Assembly: GCF_000237925.1 (NCBI RefSeq)
Contig: NC_031498.1
Coordinates: 26,298,308 to 26,362,307, forward strand
Source of the DNA: Schistosoma mansoni
Taxonomy: Eukaryota > Platyhelminthes > Trematoda > Strigeidida > Schistosomatidae
DNA length: 64,000 nt
Reading direction: 5' to 3'
Shown: positions 1 to 14,500 of the stretch, piece after piece
How positions within the stretch are numbered: the stretch's first letter is position 1
Layout: every line of letters starts with the position of its first letter
Made by a program: the position numbers and the translations under genes
The notes under the pieces: generated by a model
Told to the model about the DNA's origin: nothing
The model's input: only the letters and a program-made list of their open reading frames with translations
Databases searched by the model: none

Positions 1-113
1 CTTCAGGATACTGGAGCCCATGTGCACCATTGGTTTGGAATCAGGGTTTTCCAACTCCCCTAGGTGGATCCTCCACATCCACCAACCCGGTTAAAGCGCC
101 GGACATTCGTAGT
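1..113 (-). repeat. Partial copy of the ~520-bp AAAT-tailed interspersed repeat (called Rep520 here)
   Basis: The first 113 bases match the inner part of the Rep520 copies at 16.5, 46.0, 56.8 and 57.8 kb, including the shared string gtttggaatcagggttttcc. The match stops abruptly at about base 113, where unrelated sequence leading into an RTE LINE begins. The copy continues off the left edge. I do not recognise the family by name. Confidence 0.8.
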
Positions 114-199
114 CGGGCTTCCCTATCGTGGTGAACCAATTGAGCTATACTGGCTAGAACAATCGTTCCTCAAGGTCCTGTCATGCCAGACAAGTCGGT

Positions 200-3100
200 T
201 GAAGAACGATAAGACTAAAAGCAGCAAACACAAGGTCCGAGGGAGAAGTCGCACTTCTGACTGTACAGAGGTGTGACGGAAGTAAGGTGTTTCCTTCAGA
301 CAACCAGCATAACGGCGATGCTGTCTTCCCACAGGGAAGGGTGGGGTTAGAAAAGGTCGGTCCTGAAAATACACACCTCACCTTATACCACGGATATCCG
401 TGAGAAGAACCCTCCCACAGTGTGGGCAACTGGGAAGTGACAACCGCCCTCAAACCTCTAACAACACTCAAGATCACTACATTCAGAATCAATCTCCCTC
501 TTCAATTCCTATTACGTCCCCCACATTGACTTTCAACACTAAACCTCCTCTTTCAGCTTTCTCCTCAAGTGTCACCATGACCAACGATTCTAGTGCGCGA
601 AACGCTGTCCCAGGTCTACTGAAACCTCGCTCCGAACTACACATTGGAGCCTTTAACATACCCATACTATGTCAAATCGACCGGCAGGCCTGCTTGGGTT
701 AAAGCCTAAAATCTCTACCACTGATGCATGCCGCGTCTCCGAAACACGCATACAGGATCCTAAGGTGGTCATTCTCTTGACCTCACGTCGCGTAAATGAA
801 GAGCCGACGAGATACACCCTCCGTGTATCTGGTAACCCGATAGCTAGTTCTTGTGGACTTGCAGGTGTAGACATAGCACTTAGTACAAGGGCAGAACAAG
901 CACTATTGGAGTGGGTCCCCGTTAACAGTCGCCTATGTGTTGTTCGCCTAAACGGCTCCGTAAGAACTCGGAAGGATAGGGACACACGTCGTTGCCTCTT
1001 CGTCGTTTCTGCCTACTCTCCCAATGACTGCAGCCCTGATGAAGTGAAAGATGACTTTCACAGAAAGCTCTCTGAACTTCTTCATAAAGCTAAACGCTCA
1101 GACATAGTACTCGTTGCAGGTGACTTTAATGTCCAAGTAGGTAGCTTAAATCAAACAGAAAGACATTTAAGTGGGTATTTTAGTATTCCGGCTCAACGAA
1201 CCGATAATGGCGATCGCCTGTTGCAACTATGCTCAGACAATTGTTTATGTTTAGCAAAACACTAATTTTAAGCATAAGGAGAGACATCGCCTAACATGGA
1301 GAACACCTGCACCAAACCAACGATGGACTCAAATAGACAATATTGCCTTTAGTCATCGTTGGAGAGGCTCTATAGAAGACTGTTGCTAGTTCTGGAATAC
1401 ATGTTTAGACTCTGATCATAATCTAATACGAGCACGCATTTGTCTGCGCCTCACTGGACGCAGAAAAACTACACTAAGAAGACCCATTAGAATTGGACGG
1501 AGGGATGAGAAAGCCAAAATTAAGTTCCAGGAACAACTGACTTCACATCTAGGCAGTTCTGAAAACGAGGTTGACCCACATGTTACTTGAGAAGATATAC
1601 GAACAGCTGTGGAAACAGCAGCAACATCTATTAGTAATTTAAACCAAAAGGTTACAAAAAACCGATGGATTTCTTCCAAGTCTATTGCACTGATGGATTC
1701 TCGTAAACTCATCCCATCAGGCTCTGAAAACTATGAAGAGCGAAGACAAATCAGATATAGGCTAACCAAGAGTCTACGGAAAGACCATCAGCAGTGGTGT
1801 GCAACAAAATCAAAAGAGATGGAAAAGGCAGTGGCTGAAGGCAACACCAGACAACTCTTCAGACAAATGAAGGAACCGGAATTAAGAATTCAAGTGTAAG
1901 TGAGACAATCTCGGAAAAAGACGGAACCCTTATCTGCTCTCAACCCAAACGTTTAGAACGATGGGCGAAACATTTTAGGGAGCCATTCAGCTGGCCTTTA
2001 GCTACTTTACAGTTACCCATCATTCCCAAACAGTCTGAATGGAACATTAAAGTAGGCCCCCGACGCTTATTGAAGATCAAAAAGCTATAGCTAATCTGAG
2101 ACGAGGAAGAGCAGCTGGTCCAGATGAATTGGCTCCAGAGGTCTTGAAATATGGTGGTCCAATTTTAGCGATTAGGTTGACTAATATTTTAGCTAAAATC
2201 TGGGAGTTGGGCGTAATCCCACCCGACTAGTCATAATCTCTGATTGTCACAATATATAAGAAAGCATCAAAATCATCCAGTGATAACCATAGACGGATTA
2301 GTTTGACTAATATAGCGTCTAAAATACTAGCCTCAATAATTATCGGGTGCCTAACTAAGACTCGTGAACCTCAAACACGAGAAAATCAGGCTGGCTTCAG
2401 ACCTGGTCGTGGCTGTATCAACCACATGTTCACTATTCGTCAGGTTTTAGAACACAGGCATGCTTATCGGCGTCAGACAATGAGAGTTTTTCTTGACTTA
2501 AAAGCAGTATTTGAATCTGTAGACCAAGAGGTTCTATGGCAGGTTCTGAACAGTAGTTCGCTCTGTTCTACTCTACGGCTGCGAATCGTGGCCATTAAGA
2601 GTAGAAGATACTCGTAAGCTACTAGTATTTGACCACAGATGTCTTAGATATATTGAAAACATCTGCTGGGATCATAGGGTAAGTAATAGTGAGGATGGAC
2701 GCAGGGTATTAGGTAATGATGGTAAGTCAGTTGATGGGGTTGTAAATCTTCAACGACTGAAATGGTTGGGCTAAGTAGTACTCATGCTCAACCACCGACT
2801 ACCACGACACGCAATGTTGACTAGTGTTGGAGACGGTTGGAATAAAGTTAGGGGCGGCCAAACCAAATCGTGGCATGAGTTCACAAAGCCATGTTGGTAG
2901 ATGCAGACTACTTAGTTGAGGTCCGCGTGACTATCGTAACCAATGGTTGGAGCCTCTGTGTGAAATGGCTCAGAATCGGTCAAAATGGCATCGGTGTATA
3001 CACCCTCTGTCTTCCCTTAAACTATGAGATTAAAATTGCTTCATATCTGTCTTTCTTTCTGTACCATATCCTTTTATTTATACATTACCACCATTAAATT

Positions 3101-3205
3101 AACTACTTCTATGAATTCGGTGTTCGTCTTGTTGTGCTAATGAGGTATGGTAACTTGGACCGATGCATATATGTGCCTGGTCCTACGTCGTAGCTCACTG
3201 ACTGA
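200..3205 (+). mobile_element. RTE-type LINE (family A), 5' region to (TGAC)n-like tail, internally deleted
   Basis: This is a non-LTR retrotransposon with an apurinic-type endonuclease and an RTE-clade reverse transcriptase. A 5' region at about 230-490 is shared with the copy near 11.6 kb. The endonuclease reads at about 669-1265, with SAYSP and AGDFN motifs. Reverse transcriptase fragments follow at about 2050-2620, with ENQAGFRPGRGC and VFLDLKAVFESVD. After LWQVLN the frame jumps straight to C-terminal sequence normally found well past the catalytic FADD box, so the polymerase core is deleted. The 3' end at about 3190-3205 has the family's CACTGACTGA-like tail. Frameshifts and stops make it dead. 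RTE assignment is by recognition of motifs and of the SR2/RTE style of schistosome elements. Confidence 0.85.
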
Positions 3206-5566
3206 TATAAGCCAAAACATTCATAATGGAAAGACTACTGAGGGTCTTAAAACACCCTTTCATTAAGTAATGTCTGAAACGTAAAGGAATAATAGAGGTA
3301 TGAACAATAGTACTGGTAATAATGACGCTTATACTTTGCTGAATGGTGAGTTGTTCATAGAGTTCTGTATGTGAATTATTGACACAAACCTGTCAAAAAT
3401 AACTGATATAAATAATATTTTTTAGATAATAAATCACTTCAGATTAATCAAATAAAAATCTCTTACTTTAGATCCCAGAGACTTGCTATCGAAAGATACC
3501 TGAAATATGTAAACAAAGTGAAAGTATTTTGGAATTAGTGGTATGATAGTGCTACTTTGTAGGAAACGAATATTTATTTTCAAAGTAAACAATAAAAACT
3601 GAACATAAATGGTAGATTTGAATAATGGCTATCAATGAATTCCAGAATGAACTTCCCGTCGTATAGGGAACTTTTCAGACGGACGTATTTCTAGTTCTTG
3701 GAGTCAATAACAAGGAAATACAAACCCTTCCAAATAAAATCAATGCATGTTGCACAAGCTACCAGATATCAGGACTCAGTAGATCAGCACATAACGTGTT
3801 AGTGTTTAGAGCAAGAAGTAGCGGGCTCGAGTTTCATTCTGAAAACCAACACTAGAATGGAGATACATTCACACAACGAGTCTCAAATAGAATGGGTAAT
3901 GTGCTTTACTGGGTTCTATTGCTGGGTATTGTCCAAATCCTACGGTATGGTTAGCTGGTCCCATAAACCTTAAGCATTTTTCAAAGCAACAACACAAATA
4001 TGGTCGACAAAGAAAAAGAAGCGTATAATAAATGTTCAATTGAATACCCAGCTTTAATATTCGTCATAATGCACATATACATGTCACAGGGCTTTGAATA
4101 TTCCAGATATAGCCAAGTTATTGAAACATAATAAGACTTTTATTGTATTATTGCCATCAGCATGTGCAACCTAATATTTGCGAAGATCTGTTGATCCTGG
4201 TACCAAAACTTCGCTTGCAGTGTGTAGATAAACAAAAGTCATGGGGGAAACACTGTTAGGATATCCATAAAAATATCCCAAAAATTATTCTGTTAAGTCT
4301 AATTCTATCTTGAACGTGAAATGGTATGTTTTCACATGTTTTCAGACTTTTCACATATTTCACATGTCGTCCCCTATTGGTCAATATTCACGGTCGTCCT
4401 AACTGTATAAATATGCTTTGTCTGTAAATTATCAGGATTCTTCTTCTGACCCCATAAACAATTTCTATCTAACGGCTTGTGTTCTGATATATTAGAGATT
4501 GGGGAACAGTATTGCAGTCGTACTGGGATATCTGGAGTTGGTCAATCGGTAGAATTTCGAGTAGCCACATCGCGGTCTACAATAAATACTATCTAAACCT
4601 GATATATATATATGGTAAGTTGAGACTTTACACAAAGAACTACATGAATATATTTGTTTACATTCAAACTGTTGAAGTTCTTTGCTAGAAATTACTAAAA
4701 GTCTATCCCATACAACCATAACTTTAAATGACATCGAAGGAATTCAAACACCTCCAACTGATCAACTTTTTCAAGATCCATACATGATCTGTGTTTATTA
4801 TCCATCCATAGATCAGACCATCTAAATTGCGCCCCCACCTTTGGGCATGACTCATTCTTAGAGCCGATGTGACTAATCCGTTTGAAGTCTGTCATACACG
4901 GGAAGTGAGAGAGAAACCAATTAACCAATCAAATTACAAACTTTAAAAGCCACTGTGATTGGCTGAAACAATGAGTTCTAAATTCACTAAAAAGCCATCG
5001 AAAACATGAGTTTGACGATGTGATAGAGAATTAACTAATTATCAGGTGCAATGATGGGATGAGCAACTAGAAAAACCGTGATGAAGGTATCACCTGTAAT
5101 GGGAACAGTTAATCTCCTTAGAAAATTCGTTCAGTTTGGTTTTACCGACTCCTACATGTCAAGCAAATATACATTGTTTACAATATCCAACTTTCAAAAC
5201 CTCTGTAAAAAAAGACAGCTTCATCTAGAGAAACAGTTCCAACAAAGTACTTCACACTGGAGTTAAATTACTAGTTCAAGATAAAGCTACACTGTTACAA
5301 ATTCATTTCATAAGCAACTGGGATGAGACAGATACAAACTAATAGCCATCTATAAATAAAAATAAAATATTTGTAATATCCCAATGAGTAGAAAAATTAG
5401 ATCTCCTGACTTTTCGTGACACAGTGTAAGCCAATTCTTCAAAGAATAAAAGCCGTCTAGTCAAGCGAAGACAATTGAGTTGGAGTAGTGTGTGAGATGA
5501 AAATACAATACATAAGTAAATATTTTAGAACAAATCTGTAGAATTAACTTGCAAACAACCACTTAC
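3206..5566. other. No gene recognised; downstream of the last SUV39H exon found
   Basis: This AT-rich stretch should hold either intron or the 3' end of the SUV39H gene on the minus strand. I looked for a post-SET Cys-x-Cys-x4-Cys exon on the minus strand and did not find one. Open frames on the minus strand at 4492-4928 resemble nothing I know. Confidence 0.5.
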
Positions 5567-8500
5567 CTCACTGCTTGTGTCAGGAGTTACGTCAACTGAG
5601 GAAGAAGATGGGGTGGGGCTCTTCCCACCATTATGTAATGACCCTGATTGGGTTTCTGAAGGAGTTTCTGCCTCTCCGGCATCATCTGTAACTACACTAG
5701 TGTCTGCAGCCACAGCACCTGAAAACAAAAAAGTCCTACGGTGATGTACAATGACATGTCAATTCGAAAGTTTGTCTCAAGACAAAACAAAGTTATCATT
5801 TTAGTTCTTACTTGTGCTAAAGAATGGAGACTTGTAACTAAGCTACCTGAGAAATAACCACATATGAAAGAAATCAACAAAAAACGAGACTTGGGTCACA
5901 TCTGCAAGATGTACAAGCAATGTTGGATAAGATATTTATTCAAGAGTTCCGATATTAAACTCTTCAAGGAATTGATTCCAATAGTTTCGGGCAAATAAAT
6001 TTAGTGTTGAATTCTACCAACTGAAATTGCTAGAATAACATAAATATAGTCCTAGTGACAAATTCCCACTGCTCATCAATGATTAAAAAACGAGAAACTC
6101 GATTGAAAAGCTTCCTGTTAATCCCATCCAAAACGCTCATTACTAGCAGATTTACGTTAGTCGCACAAAACATAACTGTAAGAAACGAATACGCATTTAT
6201 ATATAAAAATCATAAAGGAGTTGGTTACCAGTCATATTGTAGTCGAATGTAAGTTCTTCACCTTTCCTTATAAATCTAGACGCGTAAAGCGCAATACGAG
6301 GTAACTTTGTATTGAGACACTCAATAAAAACACAACGAACTGTGAGATTGGGATCACACTAAAAAGGGAGAGAAAATCATATGGTAATAGTAATTTGTGT
6401 CAAACATAATAAACTGAACATTAATAATCTGTCTGGAAAGCATCATATAAGACTATGCTACACTATATACCTCATGTAATGCGACTAATGGGTGGCAAGT
6501 TCGAATCTTGCTCCTCCCCTATTTCGGCCTAGAAATCCAAATAGTATCAATAGGTTTAACAAACATGCTGCAGCCGAAGGTAGCGGACAAATGCGTATTT
6601 GCTGAATGATTTTTATGTAGTGCGCGGCAAATGATTCTCGTAGCAAATCATATGGGAGCATATCTTTAAAAACGTGGTGTGTTTGTTACTCACTGAGAAG
6701 CACTCAAACAAACGACACAGACCTTGAACATATCTGCTAATTTTGAACATACGTAGCACAAATAGGATAAAACGTTTGACATTAATTGAAGACTAAAAGC
6801 ATCACAACAAATGATGACAACTGACAGAAGATGTCGAATAATTTTAGCCTGGCGATTACAGGCTGGTTGGTTGGACGGTAATAAGACTGAAGGCGCCAAA
6901 CTCAAGCTCCGGAGAGGATATCGTACTATCAACCACACAAGAGTGACGGCAGCAATGTGTCACTTTCAGGCAACCAGATTATGCAGCAGTGCAGCCTTTC
7001 CTTAGCGGGAAGCGGTTAGATAAGGTTAGGTTCTCAGATTAAATGAACTAGTAATCGCTTCAAACATAGCAGAAAGGCATGCATCAAGCAGTTTTCCCTT
7101 GTAGTTATGTTCTCAGGTTCTCAATACTATTCCTTACTACTAAGAAAAGATTGATAGTGACTAGCAGTGGAATCCAGGACTTACTATGTTTCTTTTTCAG
7201 GTCTCTCGAGAAGAAATATCTTACAACAGAATGGTCAGCCGCGAAGCGAGAAGTGCTCTTATTCACATACAGTGGTTGCGGTAATCTTGTTCACAGTCGA
7301 ATCGCTTCTAGCTCAGCAGCAAATACCTATGGAGTTCTGATAACCCATTATGATATATTTCAATTCAGCTAAAAACTGAAATGTGTTAAGCTTCACATTG
7401 CAATAAGACAAAGGCATTGTGGTACTTTGGTATGAGGCGCATAAAGAAAATTGTTTACTACATGTCTACGATTTACGAGAACGCAAAAATATCAAAAGAA
7501 TGAAACTGAAACAAATCAGAACCGGTCATAATGGGGTATTTATACTTTCCATTTATTTTTCGTTAAACAATCAGCACTTTGCTATCATGTAGCTATTTAG
7601 AAATAATTGGTGCGCAGCTAAGGTGATATTTCGTTTTTTGACTTGGATATTTAATTATGTTATGGTTCAGGGCAATAAGGTCAAAATGTAACGTAAAATT
7701 AAATACTTTTAATTTATAAATTATCTTTTTACTATTAAATGGTTCGTTCTGTGGATTTGTATATTACCAACTTATACCATATCGTAGCATATCCATTTAT
7801 CTATTTATGCTTGAAAGGAGTGGTGATCGATAACAATGAATAACTGACTTAACTTATCAAATGAACAGTTACTACAACATTGAGTGTTTGTGAAACTACC
7901 TCCAAGAAATACGGAAGTTTAATGTACACTTGCTGAAGACAATTGAAAAGAAGGGAGGAATACTTTGAAGGATGGATTATTTGGTGCGCAGATACTCTCC
8001 TATTGCCCATTACTTCCAAACAATCCGAATAGGAGATGGACATAAGCCATCAACTTTTAACCACCTTGAAAAGATCATAAATAATCTGATATGAAGGAGA
8101 CCAGCTATACCCGATGAGTTACTATCGAAGACATTTAAGGATGGTGGTCTGGTTTCACCATTTACGTTGACTGAGATATTGGCTAGAGTTTGGGGACTGG
8201 ACGTAATCCAATCCACCTGGTTACGATAGCTGATCGCTCTGGTTTATGAAAACAAAAAAACCTGGCGACAACCACAGAAATCAGTTTGAATAACATAGTA
8301 TCTAAAATATTAGCCTTGATAGTCAGTCTTTAGCTAGAGCTCGTAAAGAACAAATTTCGGAAAACCAAGTTGGTTTAGGACCTAGAAGTGAATGGATTGG
8401 CCAGAAATCTACCCTCCATCAATTTACAGAAGTTATACACGCCTACTGACGCATAAGTAAAATATTTCTTGAGATTAAGGAAGTATTAGACTTTGTCAAC

Positions 8501-11500
8501 TGACAGGTTTCATACTAGTCTCTGTCATGGAAAGACGTACTCTGTGGAGGGTCTCTAATCGAGCACTGCTGGTCAAGTCAGAGCTTACAGTAAACTGTCA
8601 ACGGAATTAAGAACATCGGGTGGTTGTCCGGGGCTGACTACTATTCACTTTAACTGTGTCAAAGATAAGATTTTGAGATAACGCGTTGTTCCAACTTCTC
8701 AGAGATTGATTTTCTATCATAAGATTCACCAATCGACTTCGAATATGCATATAACACAAATCTATTTAGTGAAGACGCTGATAAAATCTAGTCTTTTGAC
8801 TTTCTTGCGAAACAATCCAGAAATTCTTGGGAAGAGTTTCTCTTTCTGTAAACGAAAAACGTATCACGACAGGCATGCGTCAACGCATAAAGTAATAGCA
8901 GGTACGTTAGTAGTTAAGCATACTGACCAGTTCATCTACCTTGAACGTTCCACTATATCTCACTATATCTCAATTTACGGCCGTGAAAAACAGTCTATAA
9001 AAGCAGGGGATATTGGTAGGTTAGCCGAATCGCTAAAATTGGACCACCATATTTAAAGACCTCTGGAGCCAATCCATCTGGATCAGCTGCTCTTCCTCGT
9101 TTTAGATTAGCTAATGCTTCTTGAACTTCAATTAGAGTTGAGGGGCCTACTTTAATGTCCCATCGTATTAGAGAAGCTTAATCGTTTTCGTTTCTAAAAC
9201 TGCAAAATCGTAGGCAATACTGAACCCCAAATAACAGGATACAGCACCTAGGCTGAAAGATATCAGTATGTGAAGATTAATAGGTCGGGTTCCTAACGAT
9301 AATAGAGATCAATGGTTAAGGACATTGTTCAATATGCATGAAAACTTATCTCAATTGCGCAGATTCATCCATTCTTTGTCTGCCCCTAAATTTTAAGTCT
9401 AAAAATTATTTTGGACTCTCTATTTCACAAATTTATCCTTTCTTTTTGAACCATATGTTCTATCCTGGTCCTTTTAATATTCATTGATAATGCTACGACT
9501 TCGGTATTAATCTTGATTATTTTATCTCGCTGTGCTGATGTTGATTAGTAAATTAGACCTATGCACATATGCGTAGTGTTTTAAGTTCCTTACGACACTC
9601 CTTCAAGAGGTGATGGTGGACAGATAATGATACGTTAAGAATGTAGTGGGATTATATAACAAAACAATTCAGCGACCTAATGTTTAACAATTTATCACTA
9701 GCGCGTAAGACTTCAAAGAGAAAATTATGCCAAGAAACACCACAATAATTACCTCCTTGTAAACAAAACACTTACCGAATGATTAATGAAATGTGATATA
9801 TTACCCATTTGAGAAGCATCTACAGTGTAATGAGCATCACCTTCGAAATCCAAATCGAAAAGATATGTCATAGTCTGTTTATCGTAAATTATTCCTCGTT
9901 TTTCTGCTTCATCAAAATTAAGAATCTGCAAAAACGAACAATAAGTCATTAAATAATAGCACATACGTGATTATTAATTGTGTGAAAACACAAATGAACA
10001 GCAGTGATGAAATCTATCATAAACAGAGATATTCACAAGATCCTCTATAATAGACCATGAACAGATAGGTTGTAACAGTTTCTTGATTCAGAGAATTCGA
10101 TCCACAATATGAGATCAAAAGGGACATTTGTCTAAAGTATTTCAACATAGTAAATATCCTGAACGAGATGAGTCCTAGTCACAGGCTGCCCACCAGCTTT
10201 CTCCACCCAACTCTGTCCCAAACAATCCTCTCCAGTTGCTATTCATCCTTTTCATGTACGCTTCCAGTTCTCGGCGCAGTTCGTCCTTCGGCCTCCCAAT
10301 TATCCCTTTCCATTCAGGATTCCAAGTTAGCACTTGCCTCGTGATGCACTTCGGTGATTTCCTCAATTTATGTCCTATCCACATCTATTGTCTTTTCCTA
10401 ATTTTCCCTACAGATGGGAGTTGGTTTGTTCTCTCCCACAGTGAAATTGTTGCTGATGGTATCCGACCGATGGACATTGAGTATATTGCGTAGACAAAAA
10501 TGTAGAAATACTCGTACTTTCCTGATGATGGTTGTGGTAGTTCTGTGAGTTCCAGCTCTGTACAGTAGAACTCTCTTGTAATGAAGATTATGACTTTGTT
10601 GGATGATAACTGTTTTGAGTTGCATATGTTCTTCAACTGTAGGAATGCGGTCCTTGTCTTTCCAATCCTCGCGTTTATGTCTGCACCAGATCCTCCACGT
10701 TCATCGATGATGCTCTCCAGATACGTAGAAGATTCCACATTTTCCAGAGTTTCTACATCGATTGTGACTGGGTTGGTGTTCTCCGAGTTGTATTTGAGGA
10801 TCCTGCTTTTTCCGGTGTGTATTTTTAGGCCTACTGCTTCAGAGCCTGCTGCTTTACTGGCTATTTTCACCTTCCATTTCATACCAGTGGGAGCCAGTCG
10901 CAGATGTTAAGACGTTCAAATTGACTGGTTGTGTGAAGTTGGCATGGGTGGCTAAATAATTCGATCGAAAACGAAATATATATTTGCCATTGAATGTGAG
11001 CCGTCTTTTGAAGACAATGACTGTCAAATATAAAATGTCGCCAAACATCCTCAACTCGAAGGTTCCATGTCTAACGAGCATAAAGTAAGAATGGTCTCAT
11101 TTAAGTGCTGTAAACTCAACCTCTTACAGCCAAGTTAACATCATGACAGGGTCAGGGTTGGATCAGCACCGAAATAACTGCCCAAATAGACGTTTTCACT
11201 TTATTCAGTCGTTCAACATAAATATTACGGGAATATGCTCCTACGCTTTGCAGAGGTGTTTTGGATTTGTCATTGAGTGAAGACGTAATTAATATATTAA
11301 CGATCTGAACGAAAACCAGCTTGCGAGTCAGTCTTTCATAGGTTTCACACAGTTTGTAGAGTATAACATGACCCAATAGTTAGCAATTATTAGACAGTAG
11401 CCCTATTTCCCAATATTTGTATAGACTACATCGTGAGTTTTCAGAGGTGGTAATGAAAACTTCTTTATTCTGAAATGTTGGAACATACTCAATTTTCCAT

Positions 11501-14500
11501 AACTTTCAAAACAACCTAGTTTGCTTTTTGATCAGAAGCAAGACTCAGAAGCATCAGATTAGGATCCGATGGAGAAGATGTGCCGATAACCGTGGAGGGG
11601 TGTGACAGCAGTAAATCGTTCGCCTCAGACAGCTAGCATCTGGAGCGACTTTTCCTTCTCACAACGGAAGAGGTTATAAAAGGTCGACCTTTAGAACGTC
11701 ACACCTCACATTGCCCAACGGATTTCCGTCTCCGGCAGCAAGGCTGTTTGAAGTGCGGAGCTAACAAATTAAAGCCTTTCCATAAAAAGGCAATGAGTGA
11801 CCACTCTCAAACATTTGATCTCAGGGCTCTGAGGTATACGCTTCCAAGTTGTTTAGGCCATCACTAATTCAGCTCATTTTCAGGTCCCCTGAGGAATAAA
11901 CATCCTTCCACGGTGTGGGAAACCGGCAAGTGACAACCGCCGTCATACCTCTAACAGCACCCGAGATCATCTTGTTGACGATGCAATCCCTCCTTCATCT
12001 CCTAGTTATTCTTCCATTCCCACTACTAATCCTTAAAGCCTATTTTTGCTACCATAAGCCACCAACGTCAATGATTTGAGTTCACAAAATGTTGTTCCTG
12101 GTCTCCTAAAACAACGCTCTAAACCACATTTTGTGGCTTTCGATGTTCAAATCTTGTGTCAGATAGAACAACAGGCCTCTTCAACTAGAGCTCCAGAATC
12201 TCACACCATCGATGTATGCTGCATCTCTGGAACGCGCATACAAGATCCAAGTACGGTCATTTGTTTGACCTCACCTTGCTAATATAAAGAACTGACACGA
12301 CTTACCCTCCGAGTATCTGAAGACCTCACGGTCGCTTCCCGTGACGTCGGTGGTGTAGATATAGTATTACGTTTGAGAGCAGAACAGGCTCCGTTAGACG
12401 GGATCCCAATAGACAGTCGCTTGTGTGCTGCCCGCCCAAACGGGAAATGCATAGTCTGACGTGGTGAGCCCCACATTACGTATGCTCAACCACCGCCTAT
12501 CTCGACGGGCGATATTTTCTGATGTACGAGTGGGCTGGAAGAAGGGCAGGAGCGAGGAAACCAAGACATGGCATCACTTCATGAGGTCACAGACAAGTGA
12601 ACTTAGCCGTGTTAATAGGTATAGACTACTTAGTTGGGGGTCCGCATGACTAATGGAACCAATGGCTAGACCTCGGATGGTTTAGTTCAAAATCATTTGC
12701 AATGACGCAAGTGCAACAGTTCTTTGTCTTCATCGAAATTCCCAGTTCTTGAATTCCTCATGACATTTATGGCGCTTTATTTCATCAATTTATATTTTCT
12801 TAAATCGTATTCTCGATGCTGAATCTTTTCAATCGTCACTAATACTTTTACTGCTTCTAGTACCCTAAGATTTGGTCAGATAATTTGATCTCTGTGCTAA
12901 CGGGGCATGGGAACTTTAACAGATGTACATATGTACGAGGTTCTACGTCATGACTGACTGGTTGATTTGTATCTACAAGTCTAACATAAATTACTACGGC
13001 TAGCAGTTGTACCTCGTCTCTCAAACCGAATGAAGAAGCATAGATTTAAAACGTTGGCAAAATAACTGCAAGTCATACACTAGGATGACTTTATTATAGA
13101 CTTGCTATGTATCTGTCACATTAAAATCAGACTAATTCAGTGACGAAACAGTTCACCAAAACAGACTAGTCAATGGTAAGGAAAACAATATATCATTAAG
13201 ATGAGGGCTACGTATACAAGACTTTACTCAACGAATTATTTTAAGGCACCAAACTCTTTGAAATCTAGGAATGTTACTTACCTCTCCTAAGTATTCAACG
13301 ACATATGTCCCTTTACTAATGGGGACCATTGTTTTAACGCCCCATCCTCGGTCACGCGTACGGAAGACACACAAAGGAACTTTTCGTCCAAGTTGAACAA
13401 CACGAAATGGACACGATGAATCGCATGGACATCTAGAATTGGAAAGAATTGAATAAAATTACTTAAACTTTTATAATGAGTTAATGATTAGCAAATAAGG
13501 ACACTTTAAAAGGAACAGGAATAAATAATACAGTTATGAAAAAGTCATAGGATACCTTATTTTCACAACTCCATAGAATGGTCCTCAGAAATCAATTATA
13601 AAAAGCTTAGTAACAATGATATAGTCCCTTTCCGGTTGATAACTCTACAATATACCCCCATAAGAGTCGACATAGTTCATGTGATTGAAATGAGTACAAT
13701 TGATGGAGTAGTGGTTCAGTGGGTAGGTCATTTGATTCCCAGCCAATAAGTAACAGGTTCAAACCCCGCTCCATCTACTCCGGTTCCATAAAACGGACAG
13801 AATTAAAAGCCCTATCACTTAGGGTATGGCTCGAAGCCAAGTACACAAATCTGTACTTAGAAAATGGATTAATACATAAAAGTGAGTACACTACATCGAC
13901 AAAACTCGAAAATGCCATACACACGTTTTCAGTGACCCAGCAACTGGGTTTTAGGGTCATAAATTATTTAGAACTCATTTAAATATGCATAGAATATCGT
14001 TTCGTATTGGATATACTTAACTTTTAACTGCTGAACTGAGTTTAAATTCCGTTAAGTCAATTTAATTTACGTAGACAGTTATTACAATTCATCTGTACGG
14101 AAGCGTGGTTAACGGCATACCTTGATAAGTTAAGAAATCTAAAGAGTTAACTAAACGACTACCAAACAAAAGCGACCACAACACAGTTATCTGAACCCCA
14201 TCATTTCCAACAAACAATCTGTAACGCTGGTGAACAAAACGCTTATTTACAGTTCATAATACTCGGGGAGAATTATATAACATGGAGAAAGCGCCTAGAC
14301 TAACGACAACATCCAATAACAAATTACCTTAGTGTTGTTTATCAATAAGCCTATAAAACACCAAATAGTGAGCTACATACGTTTATTTTCCAGATACCTA
14401 CTTGGAATAAAATCTGATGAAATAAAGGAAACATTATTAATGAATAAATTGAAAATTTAATAGCCATTTGAACAAGACGAATATCTTCAAAAACATAACT

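Noticed and set aside
4492-4928. Two overlapping minus-strand open frames downstream of SUV39H, with several Cys residues
   Set aside because: I tested them as the missing post-SET exon. The Cys spacing is not CxCx4C, and nothing else in them is recognisable.
6480-6545. B-box-like gttcgaatcttgctcc as a tRNA gene or SINE head
   Set aside because: No A-box at the right distance, no cloverleaf, and no second copy in the window.
13706-13781. Functional tRNA gene
   Set aside because: Arm lengths and stem pairing are wrong, and the sequence runs into a SINE-like body. The tRNA-like heads at 35.9-36.5, 37.4, 39.1, 53.1, 58.6-59.0, 60.2 and 62.1 kb are likewise SINE parts.
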